A stretch of 19,924 nt of DNA from Candidatus Nomurabacteria bacterium (GCA_007117675.1 SKGB01000040.1:1-19924), one strand, 5' to 3'; counted from the first letter of the stretch, positions 1-8,234 are shown. Notes: generated by a model from the sequence alone, not told the origin. A program made the numbers and translations.

Positions 1-132
1 GACACCTTGTTTGCAATACGAAAAAACAAACTAGAAAAAAAACTATCCTTTGTCTCAACAGGGGGTGGTGCCATGCTTGAGTTTTTACAAAAAGGCACCT
101 TGCCTGGTATTGAAGCACTCAAGAAAAAATAA
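1..132 (+). CDS. pgk: Phosphoglycerate kinase, C-terminal fragment
   Basis: This is the last 43 codons of a gene that begins before the window, ending in TAA at 130-132. Phosphoglycerate kinase is the cytosolic glycolytic enzyme that transfers phosphate from 1,3-bisphosphoglycerate to ADP. The visible part carries the family's C-terminal signature: FVSTGGGAMLEFL followed by LPGIEAL. The STGGGA loop binds the nucleotide phosphates in known structures. The ATP-binding and substrate residues further upstream cannot be seen. The gene is convergent with the HIT-family gene and ends inside a strong hairpin terminator. The identification is secure from the signature; whether the rest of the gene is intact is unknown. 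Confidence 0.93.
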   Translation, partial: DTLFAIRKNKLEKKLSFVSTGGGAMLEFLQKGTLPGIEALKKK

Positions 133-163
133 CATCACGCTTACAAGCGTGATGTTATTTTTT
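129..163. terminator. Bidirectional intrinsic terminator between pgk and HIT gene
   Basis: Bases 131-142 pair perfectly with 145-156 (core ACGCTTACAAGCGT). The stem is flanked by an A-run on the left and a T-run at 158-163, so it has a U-tract in both directions. The pgk stop codon lies in the left arm. The last codons of the HIT gene form the right arm and loop, so the 3' coding end of HIT is itself the terminator. Confidence 0.88.
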
Positions 164-545
164 CTGCATACATATTCATTTCTTCTGTTGAGGCGTATGT
201 TTGTGTTTCCCACCCATGAAGTCCATCGTCGAAATTTCTTGGGATTAAGTGTACATGCACATGAGGAACATCTTTACCCACAACAGAAAGTTGCACATAG
301 TCGCAAGAGAGACCCTGCTTGATAGACCTCATGAGTTTTCCTGCTTGTATGAAAAGACTAGCAATTTCATCATCGGGCATGTCTTGAAGCCATATATATT
401 CTTTTTTGGGTATCAGGAGTGTGTGCCCAAAACGAACCGGTGATATGTCGAGAAAGGCAAGGTGTGTGTCATCTTCAAATATGTTTGTTGAGGGTATTTC
501 CTTGTCTATTATTTTTTTGAAAATTGTTTTTTCTTTTTGTTCCAT
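141..545 (-). CDS. HIT (histidine triad) family nucleotide hydrolase
   Basis: A 134-residue histidine-triad protein. The family consists of small cytosolic homodimers that hydrolyse nucleoside phosphoramidates, dinucleoside polyphosphates or related nucleotidyl compounds; the exact substrate cannot be read from sequence. The active-site motif HVHVHLIPR lies at about residues 95-103, with His95, His97 and His99. It is preceded by the usual N-terminal HIT core (FLDISPVRFGHTLLIPK, residues 31-47), which supplies the conserved nucleotide-facing segment. Length is normal for the family. The start codon is the ATG whose complement is at 543-545; an extended -10 box ends only 6 nt upstream, so the mRNA is probably leaderless. 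The gene is convergent with pgk and divergent from recJ. It resembles HinT/YcfF-type proteins, but a specific name is not justified. Confidence 0.92.
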   Translation of the reverse strand: MEQKEKTIFKKIIDKEIPSTNIFEDDTHLAFLDISPVRFGHTLLIPKKEYIWLQDMPDDEIASLFIQAGKLMRSIKQGLSCDYVQLSVVGKDVPHVHVHLIPRNFDDGLHGWETQTYASTEEMNMYAEKITSRL

Positions 546-551
546 GTTCCT

Positions 552-560
552 AGTATAGCA
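552..560 (-). promoter_or_regulatory. Extended -10 promoter of the HIT gene
   Basis: On the minus strand the sequence reads TGCTATACT, an extended -10 element one base from consensus. It ends 6 nt before the ATG, so transcription should begin at or next to the start codon. No good -35 is visible; that position falls in the 564-590 hairpin. Confidence 0.65.
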
Positions 561-563
561 AAA

Positions 564-597
564 CCCTCGCGAATAATATATTTGCGAGGGCTTTTTT
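564..597 (+). terminator. Intrinsic terminator reading toward recJ
   Basis: CCCTCGC (564-570) pairs with GCGAGGG (584-590). The stem continues inward through a G-U and four A-T pairs, and C then TTTTTT follows at 591-597. It is a textbook plus-strand terminator, yet the genes on its left are on the minus strand or already terminated, so it would stop transcripts running antisense through the HIT gene. It also overlaps the -35 region of the HIT promoter. Confidence 0.75.
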
Positions 598-671
598 GTA
601 TATAAAGAAAGATTTGGTTAGTCGTCGCAATACTACACACATACACAAAGACTGTCAACAGAAAAATACGA

Positions 672-677
672 TATACT
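672..677 (+). promoter_or_regulatory. -10 box of recJ
   Basis: TATACT lies 8 nt before the recJ ATG, so the transcript would start at or within a few bases of the codon. No clear -35 is seen. Confidence 0.55.
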
Positions 678-685
678 AATATGAT

Positions 686-2407
686 ATGACATTAAAACCA
701 CTCGAAGAGATAACAGAAAAAATAGAGGAAGAGTTGGGTTCCTATTCTCCTGTGCTTCGAAGACTTCTTGTGAATAGAGGGCTTGTGAATCGAGAAGATG
801 CATTTCGTTTTCTGAATCCGTCTTATGATGAAGACGTGCATGACCCTTTTTTGATGCAGGATATGGAACGTGCTATCGAAAGAATACACCGCGCGGTTCA
901 GTCTGGTGAAAAAATCGCAGTATATGCCGACTATGATTGTGACGGTATCCCAGGAGCGGTTATCATGACTGACTTTTTTGAAATGCTTGGTTATGAAAAT
1001 TTTGAGGTCTATATCCCCGACAGACACAAGGAAGGGTACGGTCTTCAGATTCCCGCACTTGATATGTTGATACAGAAAAAAACTACTCTTGTTCTGACTG
1101 TTGATTTAGGTATTACTAATCATAAAGAGGTTGAATACTGTAACGAACACAGAGTCGATGTTATCGTTACCGATCATCATCTTGTGCACGAGACAATTCC
1201 CAATGCCTATGCGGTGGTAAATCCTAAACGGGACGATTGTACATATCCTGACCCCATGCTTTGTGGTTCAGGTGTTGCGTTTAAGTTGGTGCAAGCTTTT
1301 TTGAAACAATATGGAGATGCATATGGTGTTATTCCGGGTACAGAAAAATGGATGCTTGATATGGTTGGTTTGGCGACGCTTTCTGATATGGTTCCGCTTC
1401 GTCATGAAAATAGAGTACTTGCGCATTATGGTTTGAAAGTTTTTAAAAAAACACGACGAACAGGACTTTTACATCTTTTGAAAAAAGCTCGTGTTCGGCT
1501 TGACATGCTTCTTGAGGACGATGTGACGTTTATGGTAACACCAAGAATCAACGCAGCGGGAAGAATGGATCATCCAAAACGTGCATACGAACTACTTGTC
1601 GCAAAAGAAAGTGAAAAAGGTTTTGAGTCTGCAAAACTTCTGCATGACCTGAATGATACTCGAAAAAAGTTAGTTATGCAGATTATGAAAAAAGCAAAGT
1701 CTGTATTATCAAAACGCACGGTGAAAGATGTGATTGTTGTGGGTGATAGAGAGTGGTCCATAGGTGTCTTGGGTTTGGTTGCGTCCAAGCTTGTCGAGGA
1801 ATATGGCGTGAGTGTGTTTGTGTGGGGTTCTGATGAAGGTGGTTCTATCTTGAAAGGTTCTTGTCGTTCAGATGAGAGTGTTTCTTTGGTTGAGTTAATG
1901 TCTCAATCTGCGAATCTTTTTGAAAACTTTGGAGGGCACGAAGGTGCGGGTGGTTTTTCTATTTCAGCACAGAACATTCATTTTTTGGAAGAATCTCTCA
2001 ATACAGCCTATCCTCATATTGCAAAAGAAAAAAAACAAGAGCGTGTGTTTGAATATGATACGGAACTTCGCTTAAGTGACGTGACAACAAGTTTATATTT
2101 TGAGGTACAAAAATTAGCTCCCTTTGGGGTGGGTAATCATCGTCCTGTGTTTTTGTTTCGTGATGTGTTGGTTCAAGATGTGCGGATGTTTGGAAAAGCA
2201 AACGAACATCTGGAGATTCTAGTGAAAGACCCAGAAACAAACACATCCCTTAAGGCGATTTCTTTTTTTACAAAACACAATGCTTTTGCTGGAGGGTCTT
2301 TGCAAAAAGACACCACTATATCTTTATTTGCCTCGCTTGAATATTCTACATTTTCATACAGACCGGAACTTCGTTTAAGGATTGTAAATGTTCATTTCTC
2401 TGTATAG
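686..2407 (+). CDS. recJ: Single-stranded-DNA-specific exonuclease RecJ
   Basis: A 573-residue 5'-to-3' single-strand DNA exonuclease of the DHH phosphoesterase superfamily, acting in recombination and base-excision or mismatch repair. Motif I is DYDCDG (residues 82-87; the usual form is DYDADG). VDLGI around residue 140 and the DHH motif at 163-165 supply further metal ligands. INAAGRM near 288-294 is the family motif at the end of the DHH domain. The GGHEGAGG stretch near 416-423 is the DHHA1 nucleic-acid-binding signature, and the C-terminal part fits the RecJ OB region. Length is typical. The start is set by a -10 box 8 nt upstream. The stop is TAG, and rnhA starts 20 nt later from its own promoter. 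With RNase HI and ComEC just downstream, the block looks devoted to nucleic-acid processing and uptake. Confidence 0.95.
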   Translation: MTLKPLEEITEKIEEELGSYSPVLRRLLVNRGLVNREDAFRFLNPSYDEDVHDPFLMQDMERAIERIHRAVQSGEKIAVYADYDCDGIPGAVIMTDFFEMLGYENFEVYIPDRHKEGYGLQIPALDMLIQKKTTLVLTVDLGITNHKEVEYCNEHRVDVIVTDHHLVHETIPNAYAVVNPKRDDCTYPDPMLCGSGVAFKLVQAFLKQYGDAYGVIPGTEKWMLDMVGLATLSDMVPLRHENRVLAHYGLKVFKKTRRTGLLHLLKKARVRLDMLLEDDVTFMVTPRINAAGRMDHPKRAYELLVAKESEKGFESAKLLHDLNDTRKKLVMQIMKKAKSVLSKRTVKDVIVVGDREWSIGVLGLVASKLVEEYGVSVFVWGSDEGGSILKGSCRSDESVSLVELMSQSANLFENFGGHEGAGGFSISAQNIHFLEESLNTAYPHIAKEKKQERVFEYDTELRLSDVTTSLYFEVQKLAPFGVGNHRPVFLFRDVLVQDVRMFGKANEHLEILVKDPETNTSLKAISFFTKHNAFAGGSLQKDTTISLFASLEYSTFSYRPELRLRIVNVHFSV

Positions 2408-2411
2408 AGTG

Positions 2412-2420
2412 TGATACAAT
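2412..2420 (+). promoter_or_regulatory. Extended -10 promoter of rnhA
   Basis: TGATACAAT combines a TGn extension with the hexamer TACAAT. It sits in the 20-nt gap after recJ and ends 7 nt before the rnhA ATG. A weak TTCATT 18 nt upstream could act as -35. The spacing implies a leaderless mRNA. Confidence 0.6.
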
Positions 2421-2427
2421 ATTTTTT

Positions 2428-3114
2428 ATGGTAACAATTTTTACAGACGGATCTTCTCGTGGTAATCCTGGTCCGGGTGGTTGGGGGGCTATTGTGGCAA
2501 CAGAACATACTGTTGTTGAGTTGGGTGGTTTTCAAGAAAATACAACAAACAACAGAATGGAAATGAACGCCATTGTGAAAGCGCTCGAACATATACAAGG
2601 TAGTCAAGATTCTGTCACAATACACACTGATTCAAAATACACCATATCAGGTGTAACTTCTTGGATAGGTGGTTGGAAAAAAAATAACTGGAAGACAAAA
2701 CAAAAAACAGATGTATTGAACCGCGATTTGTGGGAGTCTTTGGATGATTTAATGCAGGGAAAAAATATCGAATGGAAGCATGTGTCTGGACATGTTGGTA
2801 TTCCTGGAAATGAGCGTGTGGATACTATTGCCCATGGATTTGCTTCTGGTGAAGAGGTTTTACTGTATAAAGGGGATAGAAAGCATTATTCTGTTGATCT
2901 CTCTCAGACAAAGGCTGTCGGTGGTTCAAGCTCAAAAAATAAAACAAGCGCAAAAGCATACTCCTACCTTTCTCTTGTTGAGGGTGTTTTGGTTCGTCAC
3001 AAGACCTGGGCTGAGTGTGAAAAGCGTGTAAAAGGTGTTTCTTCAAAGTTTCGAAAAGCAACCTCTCCAGAGCACGAAAAAGAAATTCTCAAAGAGTGGG
3101 GTGTTGTTGAGTAG
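2428..3114 (+). CDS. rnhA: Ribonuclease HI with C-terminal hybrid-binding-like domain
   Basis: A 228-residue RNase HI, which cuts RNA in RNA-DNA hybrids and clears primers and R-loops. The catalytic domain fills residues 1 to about 145. The carboxylates are Asp7 (FTDGSS), Glu45 (NRMEMNA), Asp68 (HTDSKY) and Asp132 (NERVD), with the catalytic-loop His122 in SGHVG. Standard bacterial enzymes end near residue 155. Here a serine/lysine-rich linker (about 155-175) leads to a C-terminal segment, residues 176-228, with SLVEGVLVRHKTWAECEKRV and then KGVSSKFRK. This resembles the viroplasmin/hybrid-binding domain (the W-x-E-C..V.G...F/Y-K pattern), which in eukaryotic RNase H1 is at the N-terminus. 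The RNase HI call is firm; the domain call rests on visual motif match. The gene has its own leaderless-type promoter and ends in TAG. Confidence 0.93.
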   Translation: MVTIFTDGSSRGNPGPGGWGAIVATEHTVVELGGFQENTTNNRMEMNAIVKALEHIQGSQDSVTIHTDSKYTISGVTSWIGGWKKNNWKTKQKTDVLNRDLWESLDDLMQGKNIEWKHVSGHVGIPGNERVDTIAHGFASGEEVLLYKGDRKHYSVDLSQTKAVGGSSSKNKTSAKAYSYLSLVEGVLVRHKTWAECEKRVKGVSSKFRKATSPEHEKEILKEWGVVE

Positions 3115-3140
3115 TCTATTTAGAAAAATAAGTATTGTGT

Positions 3141-3308
3141 ATGAAATATATACAACACACAGACCTTGTTTTTTTCGGATCAATATTTTCTTTTCTTGTG
3201 GCTGTATTTGTACGGTCTTTTGTTGTTGTGCCGACAATTGTTTATGTTGCCTTAGTGTTGATTTCAGTTTTTCTTATTGTTTTTTTTAAAAAAGTACAAA
3301 CCTCGTAA
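3141..3308 (+). CDS. ComEC N-terminal membrane segment, split off in another frame
   Basis: A 55-codon reading frame starting at ATG with MKYIQHTDLVFFGSIFSF and ending in TAA. It encodes two hydrophobic stretches (about residues 9-30 and 32-49) and then a lysine pair, the usual layout of the first two transmembrane helices of ComEC. It overlaps the start of the downstream ComEC frame by 32 nt, and the frames differ by +1. The join falls on a T8A6 homopolymer. Removing a single T there fuses the two into one 500-residue ComEC that continues IVFLKKYKPRNIII. It could be an assembly or sequencing indel, a true frameshift mutation, or a site of transcript slippage. Read alone it would be a small membrane protein of unknown role. 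Confidence 0.65.
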   Translation: MKYIQHTDLVFFGSIFSFLVAVFVRSFVVVPTIVYVALVLISVFLIVFFKKVQTS

Positions 3309-4644
3309 TATTATTATTGCTTTATTTATCACCTTTTTTATTTTGGGTGGCATTCGTTTTGAGGGAAAAGAAATGAATCAACCTAAAAATATTATAGATG
3401 ACAAGGTTGGGCAAAGTGCTGTATTGACAGGAATTGTTGTGTCAGAGGTTGAGTATCGCCCTTCGTATCAGCGTTTTGTGATGAAGGTTTCAGAAGAAAG
3501 TTCTTATAAAGTTTTAGTGAGTGCCGATCGGTATCCTGCAATTTTTTATGGCGACAAGGTTCGGGTTGTGGGGAAAATCGACAAGCCTTCAAATTTTATT
3601 ACAGACACGGGAAGAGAATTTGACTATGTTCAGTATCTCGCAAAAGATGAAATATATTATCGGATGTCTTTTGCGCGTTTTGAGATACTTGGAACAAAAT
3701 ATGGTTCTCGGATACGATACTCCTTGTTTCGATTTAAAGAATCGTTTTTGCAAGCAGCGAATAGGATTATTCCAGACCCAGAAAGTGCTTTGCTTGCAGG
3801 TATTTTGTTGGGAGTAAAACAGTCTCTTGGTTCAAACCTCGAGCAGGCATTTATTGATACTGGAACCATACACATTGTTGTGTTGTCAGGGTACAACGTG
3901 ACAGTTGTTTCAGAAGCTATTGTTCGGACACTTCAATCTTTTTTGCCTAAAAATCTTGCACTTTCTTTTGGAGGGTTGGGAATTGTATTATTTGCAATTA
4001 TAACAGGAGCTACCACAACCACTGTTCGTGCCGCTGTTATGGGTATTTTAGGCTTGCTTGCAAGACTTACCAATCGAACCTATCAAATTACTCGAGCGCT
4101 TTTTTTAGCTGCCTTTGTTATGGTTTTGATAAACCCCTATGCTCTTGTCTTTGATATATCATTTCAATTGTCTTTTATCGCAACGCTTGGTTTGATTTTC
4201 ATTTCTCCTATAATTGAAAAAACTCGTATCGCGCAATTATTTCCAATACGATTTGGTTTACGAGAAATATTTTCTTCAACCATCGCTACTCAGATTGCTG
4301 TCTTGCCTTATCTTTTGTATCGGATAGGGACACTCTCGATTGTTTCTCCTCTCGCAAATATGCTTGTGTTGCCAGTTATTCCGCTTGCTATGGGGGTTGG
4401 CTTTTTGTCCGGTTTGATTGAAATGATGTTTGGGTTCGGGGTGAATCCTATGACTTGGGTTTTCTTTGGTTTACTTCGGTATGTGATTACTTTGGTGGAA
4501 GTCCTTTCTTCTTTTTCTTGGAGTGCTCTCTCGGTTGGTTATTTTAATAGTTTTTTTGTATTAATTTTTTACCTAGGTATTATTTTATTTCTTGTACGGT
4601 GGTATCGTAATCCACTTGTACCGATGGTGAGAGTGAAAAAGTAA
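3277..4644 (+). CDS. comEC: ComEC/Rec2-type DNA-uptake channel, lacking the metallo-hydrolase domain
   Basis: ComEC forms the inner-membrane channel that passes single-stranded DNA into the cell during natural transformation. Read alone this frame starts at a TTG and gives 455 residues. Residues about 10-25 are a membrane helix. Residues about 40-140 form the soluble N-terminal region that precedes the competence domain (QSAVLTGIVVSEVEYRP, then GDKVRVVGKI). From about 165 the Competence domain begins, with LLAGILLG and then TGTIHIVVLSGYNV (about 192-205), the counterpart of the family's TGLxHLLAVSGxHV motif. Several hydrophobic helices follow to the end. The C-terminal beta-lactamase-like domain found in many ComEC proteins is absent; a matching stand-alone gene lies at 8819-9697. 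The true N-terminus is probably the overlapping 3141 frame. The stop TAA is followed 14 nt later by the surface-protein gene. Confidence 0.88.
   Translation: MFFLKKYKPRNIIIALFITFFILGGIRFEGKEMNQPKNIIDDKVGQSAVLTGIVVSEVEYRPSYQRFVMKVSEESSYKVLVSADRYPAIFYGDKVRVVGKIDKPSNFITDTGREFDYVQYLAKDEIYYRMSFARFEILGTKYGSRIRYSLFRFKESFLQAANRIIPDPESALLAGILLGVKQSLGSNLEQAFIDTGTIHIVVLSGYNVTVVSEAIVRTLQSFLPKNLALSFGGLGIVLFAIITGATTTTVRAAVMGILGLLARLTNRTYQITRALFLAAFVMVLINPYALVFDISFQLSFIATLGLIFISPIIEKTRIAQLFPIRFGLREIFSSTIATQIAVLPYLLYRIGTLSIVSPLANMLVLPVIPLAMGVGFLSGLIEMMFGFGVNPMTWVFFGLLRYVITLVEVLSSFSWSALSVGYFNSFFVLIFYLGIILFLVRWYRNPLVPMVRVKK
3280..3293 (+). other. T8A6 homopolymer at the comEC frame junction
   Basis: Eight T followed by six A lie exactly where the two comEC frames overlap. 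Losing one base here joins them into a single frame. Such runs are prone to sequencing indels, to replication slippage and to RNA polymerase slippage. Confidence 0.8.
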
Positions 4645-4646
4645 GA

Positions 4647-4652
4647 TATACT
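4647..4652 (+). promoter_or_regulatory. -10 box of the giant surface-protein gene
   Basis: TATACT lies in the 14-nt gap after comEC, 6 nt before the ATG. It repeats the leaderless pattern seen at recJ and HIT. No convincing -35 is present. Confidence 0.55.
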
Positions 4653-4658
4653 ATATGT

Positions 4659-7600
4659 ATGAAGTATATTCAAAATATTTTTTTGAGCATTGTAGGTCTG
4701 GGTATTATTAGTATTTCATATTTATTTTTTTCTGCTAGCTCAGTGGAGGCAGATCCTGTTGCCACACATTACTGGATATATTCTGGTATGTTAGAGACTG
4801 GTAATTGGTCTGATAGTCAAAACTGGTCAAACTCTTCAGGGGGTGTTTCGTGTAACTGTGTTCCTGATTCAAGTAGTGTTGTCGCGTTTGATGGGGGAGG
4901 TCCTGGTAATGTGTTGGTTGATGTTCCTGTTAATGTTCAATCTATTTCTTTTATTTCAGGATTTTCCGGTCGTTTAACTAATCTTGGTATGCCTATTGTT
5001 ATGCAAGGTGATTTTACTGTTGATTCACCTGTAATGCTACTCTTAGTTTCCGGGACTGTTATTGCGCGCGATTTTATTTTTTCTGCAGTAAACGGAAATC
5101 CGACAGTCCTTCTTGGTGCTTCGGAGCTACATGTTTTGCGTGATTGGAAAAACAAGGGTGTTCCAATTAATCCAGAAACAAGTACTGTTTCGCTTACTGG
5201 GCTTGGTTTAAATCAGAATATTTATGGAAATAACACATTTTATAATTTTGTTGTTGAGCCAGAAACAACAAAATTTATTGGTTTTCAGTCCGGCACTAAC
5301 GTTAGATTTAATAATAATTTAGTGTTATTGGGGAGTGGTCCTAATGATCGAGTACATGTTCAGTCTGTAAACATAGATGGGGTACCTGTAACTTCTAGTT
5401 TCTCTATTACCCCCATAAATAGTCAAGGTGTTACCATAGATTATGCTACTGTTCAGCATTCTAACAATATAGGTTTAGCGTCTTTTCTTGTGGGTCTAGA
5501 TCAAGAGGTTGTTGAGATGGTGCCCTTTTCAACCAATGGCTGGTTTCCTAAAACAAGGCGCCCCGGAGGTGTTTTTGGGGGCCCTGTTTCTGATCCTAGA
5601 GGTTTAGAGGTGTGGACTCTTGCTGATGCTGTTCCGAGGGGCGCTTCGAATCAATATCTTGATAATAATGCCAAGGTTTCTTCTTGGTTGAATTATTCTC
5701 AAATAGAAGCGCATTTGACTCAGCCTTTTGAGGTGAGTCGTCCTACATATGTAACAAACCAGATTAATTTTAACCCTGCTATTTATTTTGATGGTATAGA
5801 TGACTACTTAACTGCAACGAGGGGGGTGCATTCAAATGCTTTATTTGTTGTTTCCAAGCCAAGCACAGTTATTAATTCAAATATGAGTACAGTACCATCT
5901 TTTTACCCTTTGATTGCTTGGGATTTATCTAAATTTAATTTAGCTGTTTCTTCCGGCGGGCTTGCCTTAGGTGGTAACTTTACAAATTTTCTGACCAATG
6001 AAATCCTCACATACTCAAACGGTGCTGATTATCGTGTTGCTCAAATTGATGACACGGCAGATAACTCTTTAATATATGACCCTGTTGTTGGTGTGTTCTC
6101 ATCTATTCTTACAGGTGTTCAAATTCAAGAGGTTTTTGCTAACGGGGTATCTGTTACTGACGCTACTGTAGGTACATATGAATATTTATCGTCACCGCCA
6201 TATCTCATAGGTGGCTATTATAACGCTGATGATGATCCGTGTTGTTTTGTTGAAGGGTTAACTGCTGAGGTTATTTCTTACTCTCAAGATTTATCTAGTT
6301 TGGATGCTCAGAAGGTTCACTCATACCTTGCTTTAAAATATGGCGTAACCCTTGATCAGTCTCAAGGTGGGTTAAGTTATCTTGCTTCCGACGGTGTTAC
6401 GAAAATGTGGGATCATGAGAAAGTGAGTGCCTCTCAATATAATCAGGCTATTGCGGGTATTGGGCAAGATAATATGAGTACCTTGTATCAAACAAAATCT
6501 CGTTCTGAATTTCCAGGAAGTGTTGTTACTATTGGTTATCCTGACCATTTAGAGAATATGGAGTTTCTTTCTTGGGGGCATAATGGTTTACCTGCAGATC
6601 AGCTCGTATTGAGTTTTCCTGAATCAGAGCCTTTTTCTCGTATTCAAAGAGTTTGGCAAGTTCAAGAAACAGGAGAGGTTGGTGGGGTCAATATTTTTGT
6701 AGATCAAGATGATTTGCCAGATTTTCCAACGGCTCTTTATTTACTTGTTTCAGATGAGGATGATTTTTCTCAATTTGAATCACATCGAATGATTCTTGTT
6801 GGGGATGAGTGGCAGCTGTCGCAAATGGTAAATTTTTCTGATCAGCAATATTTCACTTTTGGATACCAGAATCTAGTTATGGAATTTGCAGATGCTGTGT
6901 TAGCTTATCCAGAAGACACTCCTGGTCTTATGACGCAGGTGCTTGTTCAAGGTGAATTATTAGAACCCGTTTCATTTATGATAGAGGATACGACTAATCA
7001 ACTTGCTATGCCACAAGGAGTTTCGGGTGTGGATTATATATTTTCAAATCAAACAGTTGTGATTCCTCCAGGAAACTATAATAACTTTGTATTTGTTGTT
7101 GATGTTAATCTTTCAATTATTCCAGACCTTGAGATTGAACCAGATGAGTACATTCAATTGAGCTTAGTGAGTCTGTCGCCAGCTCTTGGTCTTGGTGATG
7201 TGTCTGGTGATGGTTTTGTAAATGATATACATACATATACTATTATCAATGATGATTTTGCTGGGGTGAGTGTTAATCCTGTACAGTTACATATAGCAGA
7301 GGGTGATTTTTCTGAATATAATGTTGTTTTAACAAATCCAGTAATAGAGGGTGAGATAGTTGTCGTGCAAGCTTTGTTTGGTTCTGAGCTTGAGATTTCT
7401 TCTGGTTCTGGTGTTACGGAGTATGAAATTATTTTCAATTCTGAAAATTGGAATATTCCACAAACTGTTGTGGTATGGGCACAGGATGATGATATATATA
7501 CTGGTACACGTCAAGATTTCATTAGTCACACTATTGATGTAAATCAAACTACTGATTCTAATTACCTACTCATTGAAAGTGTTCAGGGCGTTACCGTTAC

Positions 7601-8219
7601 AATTTGGGATAATGAAGTTGAGCCTTCTTCCGGAACCACAACATCAAGTCCGCCTCACGTGCTTGGTTGTACAAATCCAGGTGCTGTGAACTATAATCCT
7701 GCAGCAACGCACACAGGATCTGTTGTTTGTTTGTTTACTATCACATCTCCTGAGTATATTGAATATAGTGCGAGTGAAAATGTTTTAAATCAAGCATATA
7801 TTATTGATGCACTGGCTGGTCTTAATGAGTGTCCATATTTTGATGGGTATTATAAGTTGGGTAGCGCACCTCATTTTATGATAGCTCGTTGGCAGGCATT
7901 TCTTAATGTCTTGCTTGGTTTAGATTTACCTATTAATGGTCAATTTGATCTTGCTATGGATATTGCGGTTCGTCAGTACCATGGAGAGTGGAAGGATGTG
8001 ATTTTGACACCGTGGGGACATCAAAATCCTACAGGGTATATTTACAAGACAACCAACGCAACGGGAAATTCTATGATTGGTTGTCCTCTTGGTACAATTT
8101 ACATTTCTGAAACTGGAGAGTACTTTAATGCTGATACATATAATTCAGCCTATAATTTGCAAGCAATGTCTCAGCAATTAAGAAATGCACTTAATATAAA
8201 TCTCGCCCAGCCTTTCTAG
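4659..8219 (+). CDS. Giant secreted multidomain surface protein (LamG-like, Calx-beta-like, peptidoglycan-binding-like)
   Basis: An 1186-residue exported protein. A signal peptide covers residues 1-31 (hydrophobic core, then ASSVEA before DPVATHYW). Residues about 45-300 start with GNWSDSQNWS, the opening of a beta-helix or autotransporter-type module, followed by beta-rich repeats. About 310-510 is LamG/concanavalin-like, with an AIYFDGIDDYL strand. About 525-730 carries VHSYLALKYGVTL, AGIGQDN, SWGHNG and RIQRVWQV, a layout I associate with Bacteroidetes surface proteins after LamG. About 735-985 resembles two Calx-beta-like repeats ending YTIINDD and VTIWDNE. GCTNPGAVNYNPAAT follows near 1003. 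The end (about 1070-1160) matches a peptidoglycan-binding fold, WQAFLNVLLG...NGQFD, with WGHQNPTGYIYKTT. No sortase motif or C-terminal membrane anchor is seen, so wall attachment through the last domain is likely. Arginine codon use differs from its neighbours. The ligand is unknown. Confidence 0.8.
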   Translation: MKYIQNIFLSIVGLGIISISYLFFSASSVEADPVATHYWIYSGMLETGNWSDSQNWSNSSGGVSCNCVPDSSSVVAFDGGGPGNVLVDVPVNVQSISFISGFSGRLTNLGMPIVMQGDFTVDSPVMLLLVSGTVIARDFIFSAVNGNPTVLLGASELHVLRDWKNKGVPINPETSTVSLTGLGLNQNIYGNNTFYNFVVEPETTKFIGFQSGTNVRFNNNLVLLGSGPNDRVHVQSVNIDGVPVTSSFSITPINSQGVTIDYATVQHSNNIGLASFLVGLDQEVVEMVPFSTNGWFPKTRRPGGVFGGPVSDPRGLEVWTLADAVPRGASNQYLDNNAKVSSWLNYSQIEAHLTQPFEVSRPTYVTNQINFNPAIYFDGIDDYLTATRGVHSNALFVVSKPSTVINSNMSTVPSFYPLIAWDLSKFNLAVSSGGLALGGNFTNFLTNEILTYSNGADYRVAQIDDTADNSLIYDPVVGVFSSILTGVQIQEVFANGVSVTDATVGTYEYLSSPPYLIGGYYNADDDPCCFVEGLTAEVISYSQDLSSLDAQKVHSYLALKYGVTLDQSQGGLSYLASDGVTKMWDHEKVSASQYNQAIAGIGQDNMSTLYQTKSRSEFPGSVVTIGYPDHLENMEFLSWGHNGLPADQLVLSFPESEPFSRIQRVWQVQETGEVGGVNIFVDQDDLPDFPTALYLLVSDEDDFSQFESHRMILVGDEWQLSQMVNFSDQQYFTFGYQNLVMEFADAVLAYPEDTPGLMTQVLVQGELLEPVSFMIEDTTNQLAMPQGVSGVDYIFSNQTVVIPPGNYNNFVFVVDVNLSIIPDLEIEPDEYIQLSLVSLSPALGLGDVSGDGFVNDIHTYTIINDDFAGVSVNPVQLHIAEGDFSEYNVVLTNPVIEGEIVVVQALFGSELEISSGSGVTEYEIIFNSENWNIPQTVVVWAQDDDIYTGTRQDFISHTIDVNQTTDSNYLLIESVQGVTVTIWDNEVEPSSGTTTSSPPHVLGCTNPGAVNYNPAATHTGSVVCLFTITSPEYIEYSASENVLNQAYIIDALAGLNECPYFDGYYKLGSAPHFMIARWQAFLNVLLGLDLPINGQFDLAMDIAVRQYHGEWKDVILTPWGHQNPTGYIYKTTNATGNSMIGCPLGTIYISETGEYFNADTYNSAYNLQAMSQQLRNALNINLAQPF

Positions 8220-8234
8220 TTGAAATATCAAATA

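Noticed and set aside
50..443. Open frames on the plus strand opposite the HIT gene and the pgk end
   Set aside because: They are antisense or out-of-frame to two well-supported genes and show no recognisable protein features.
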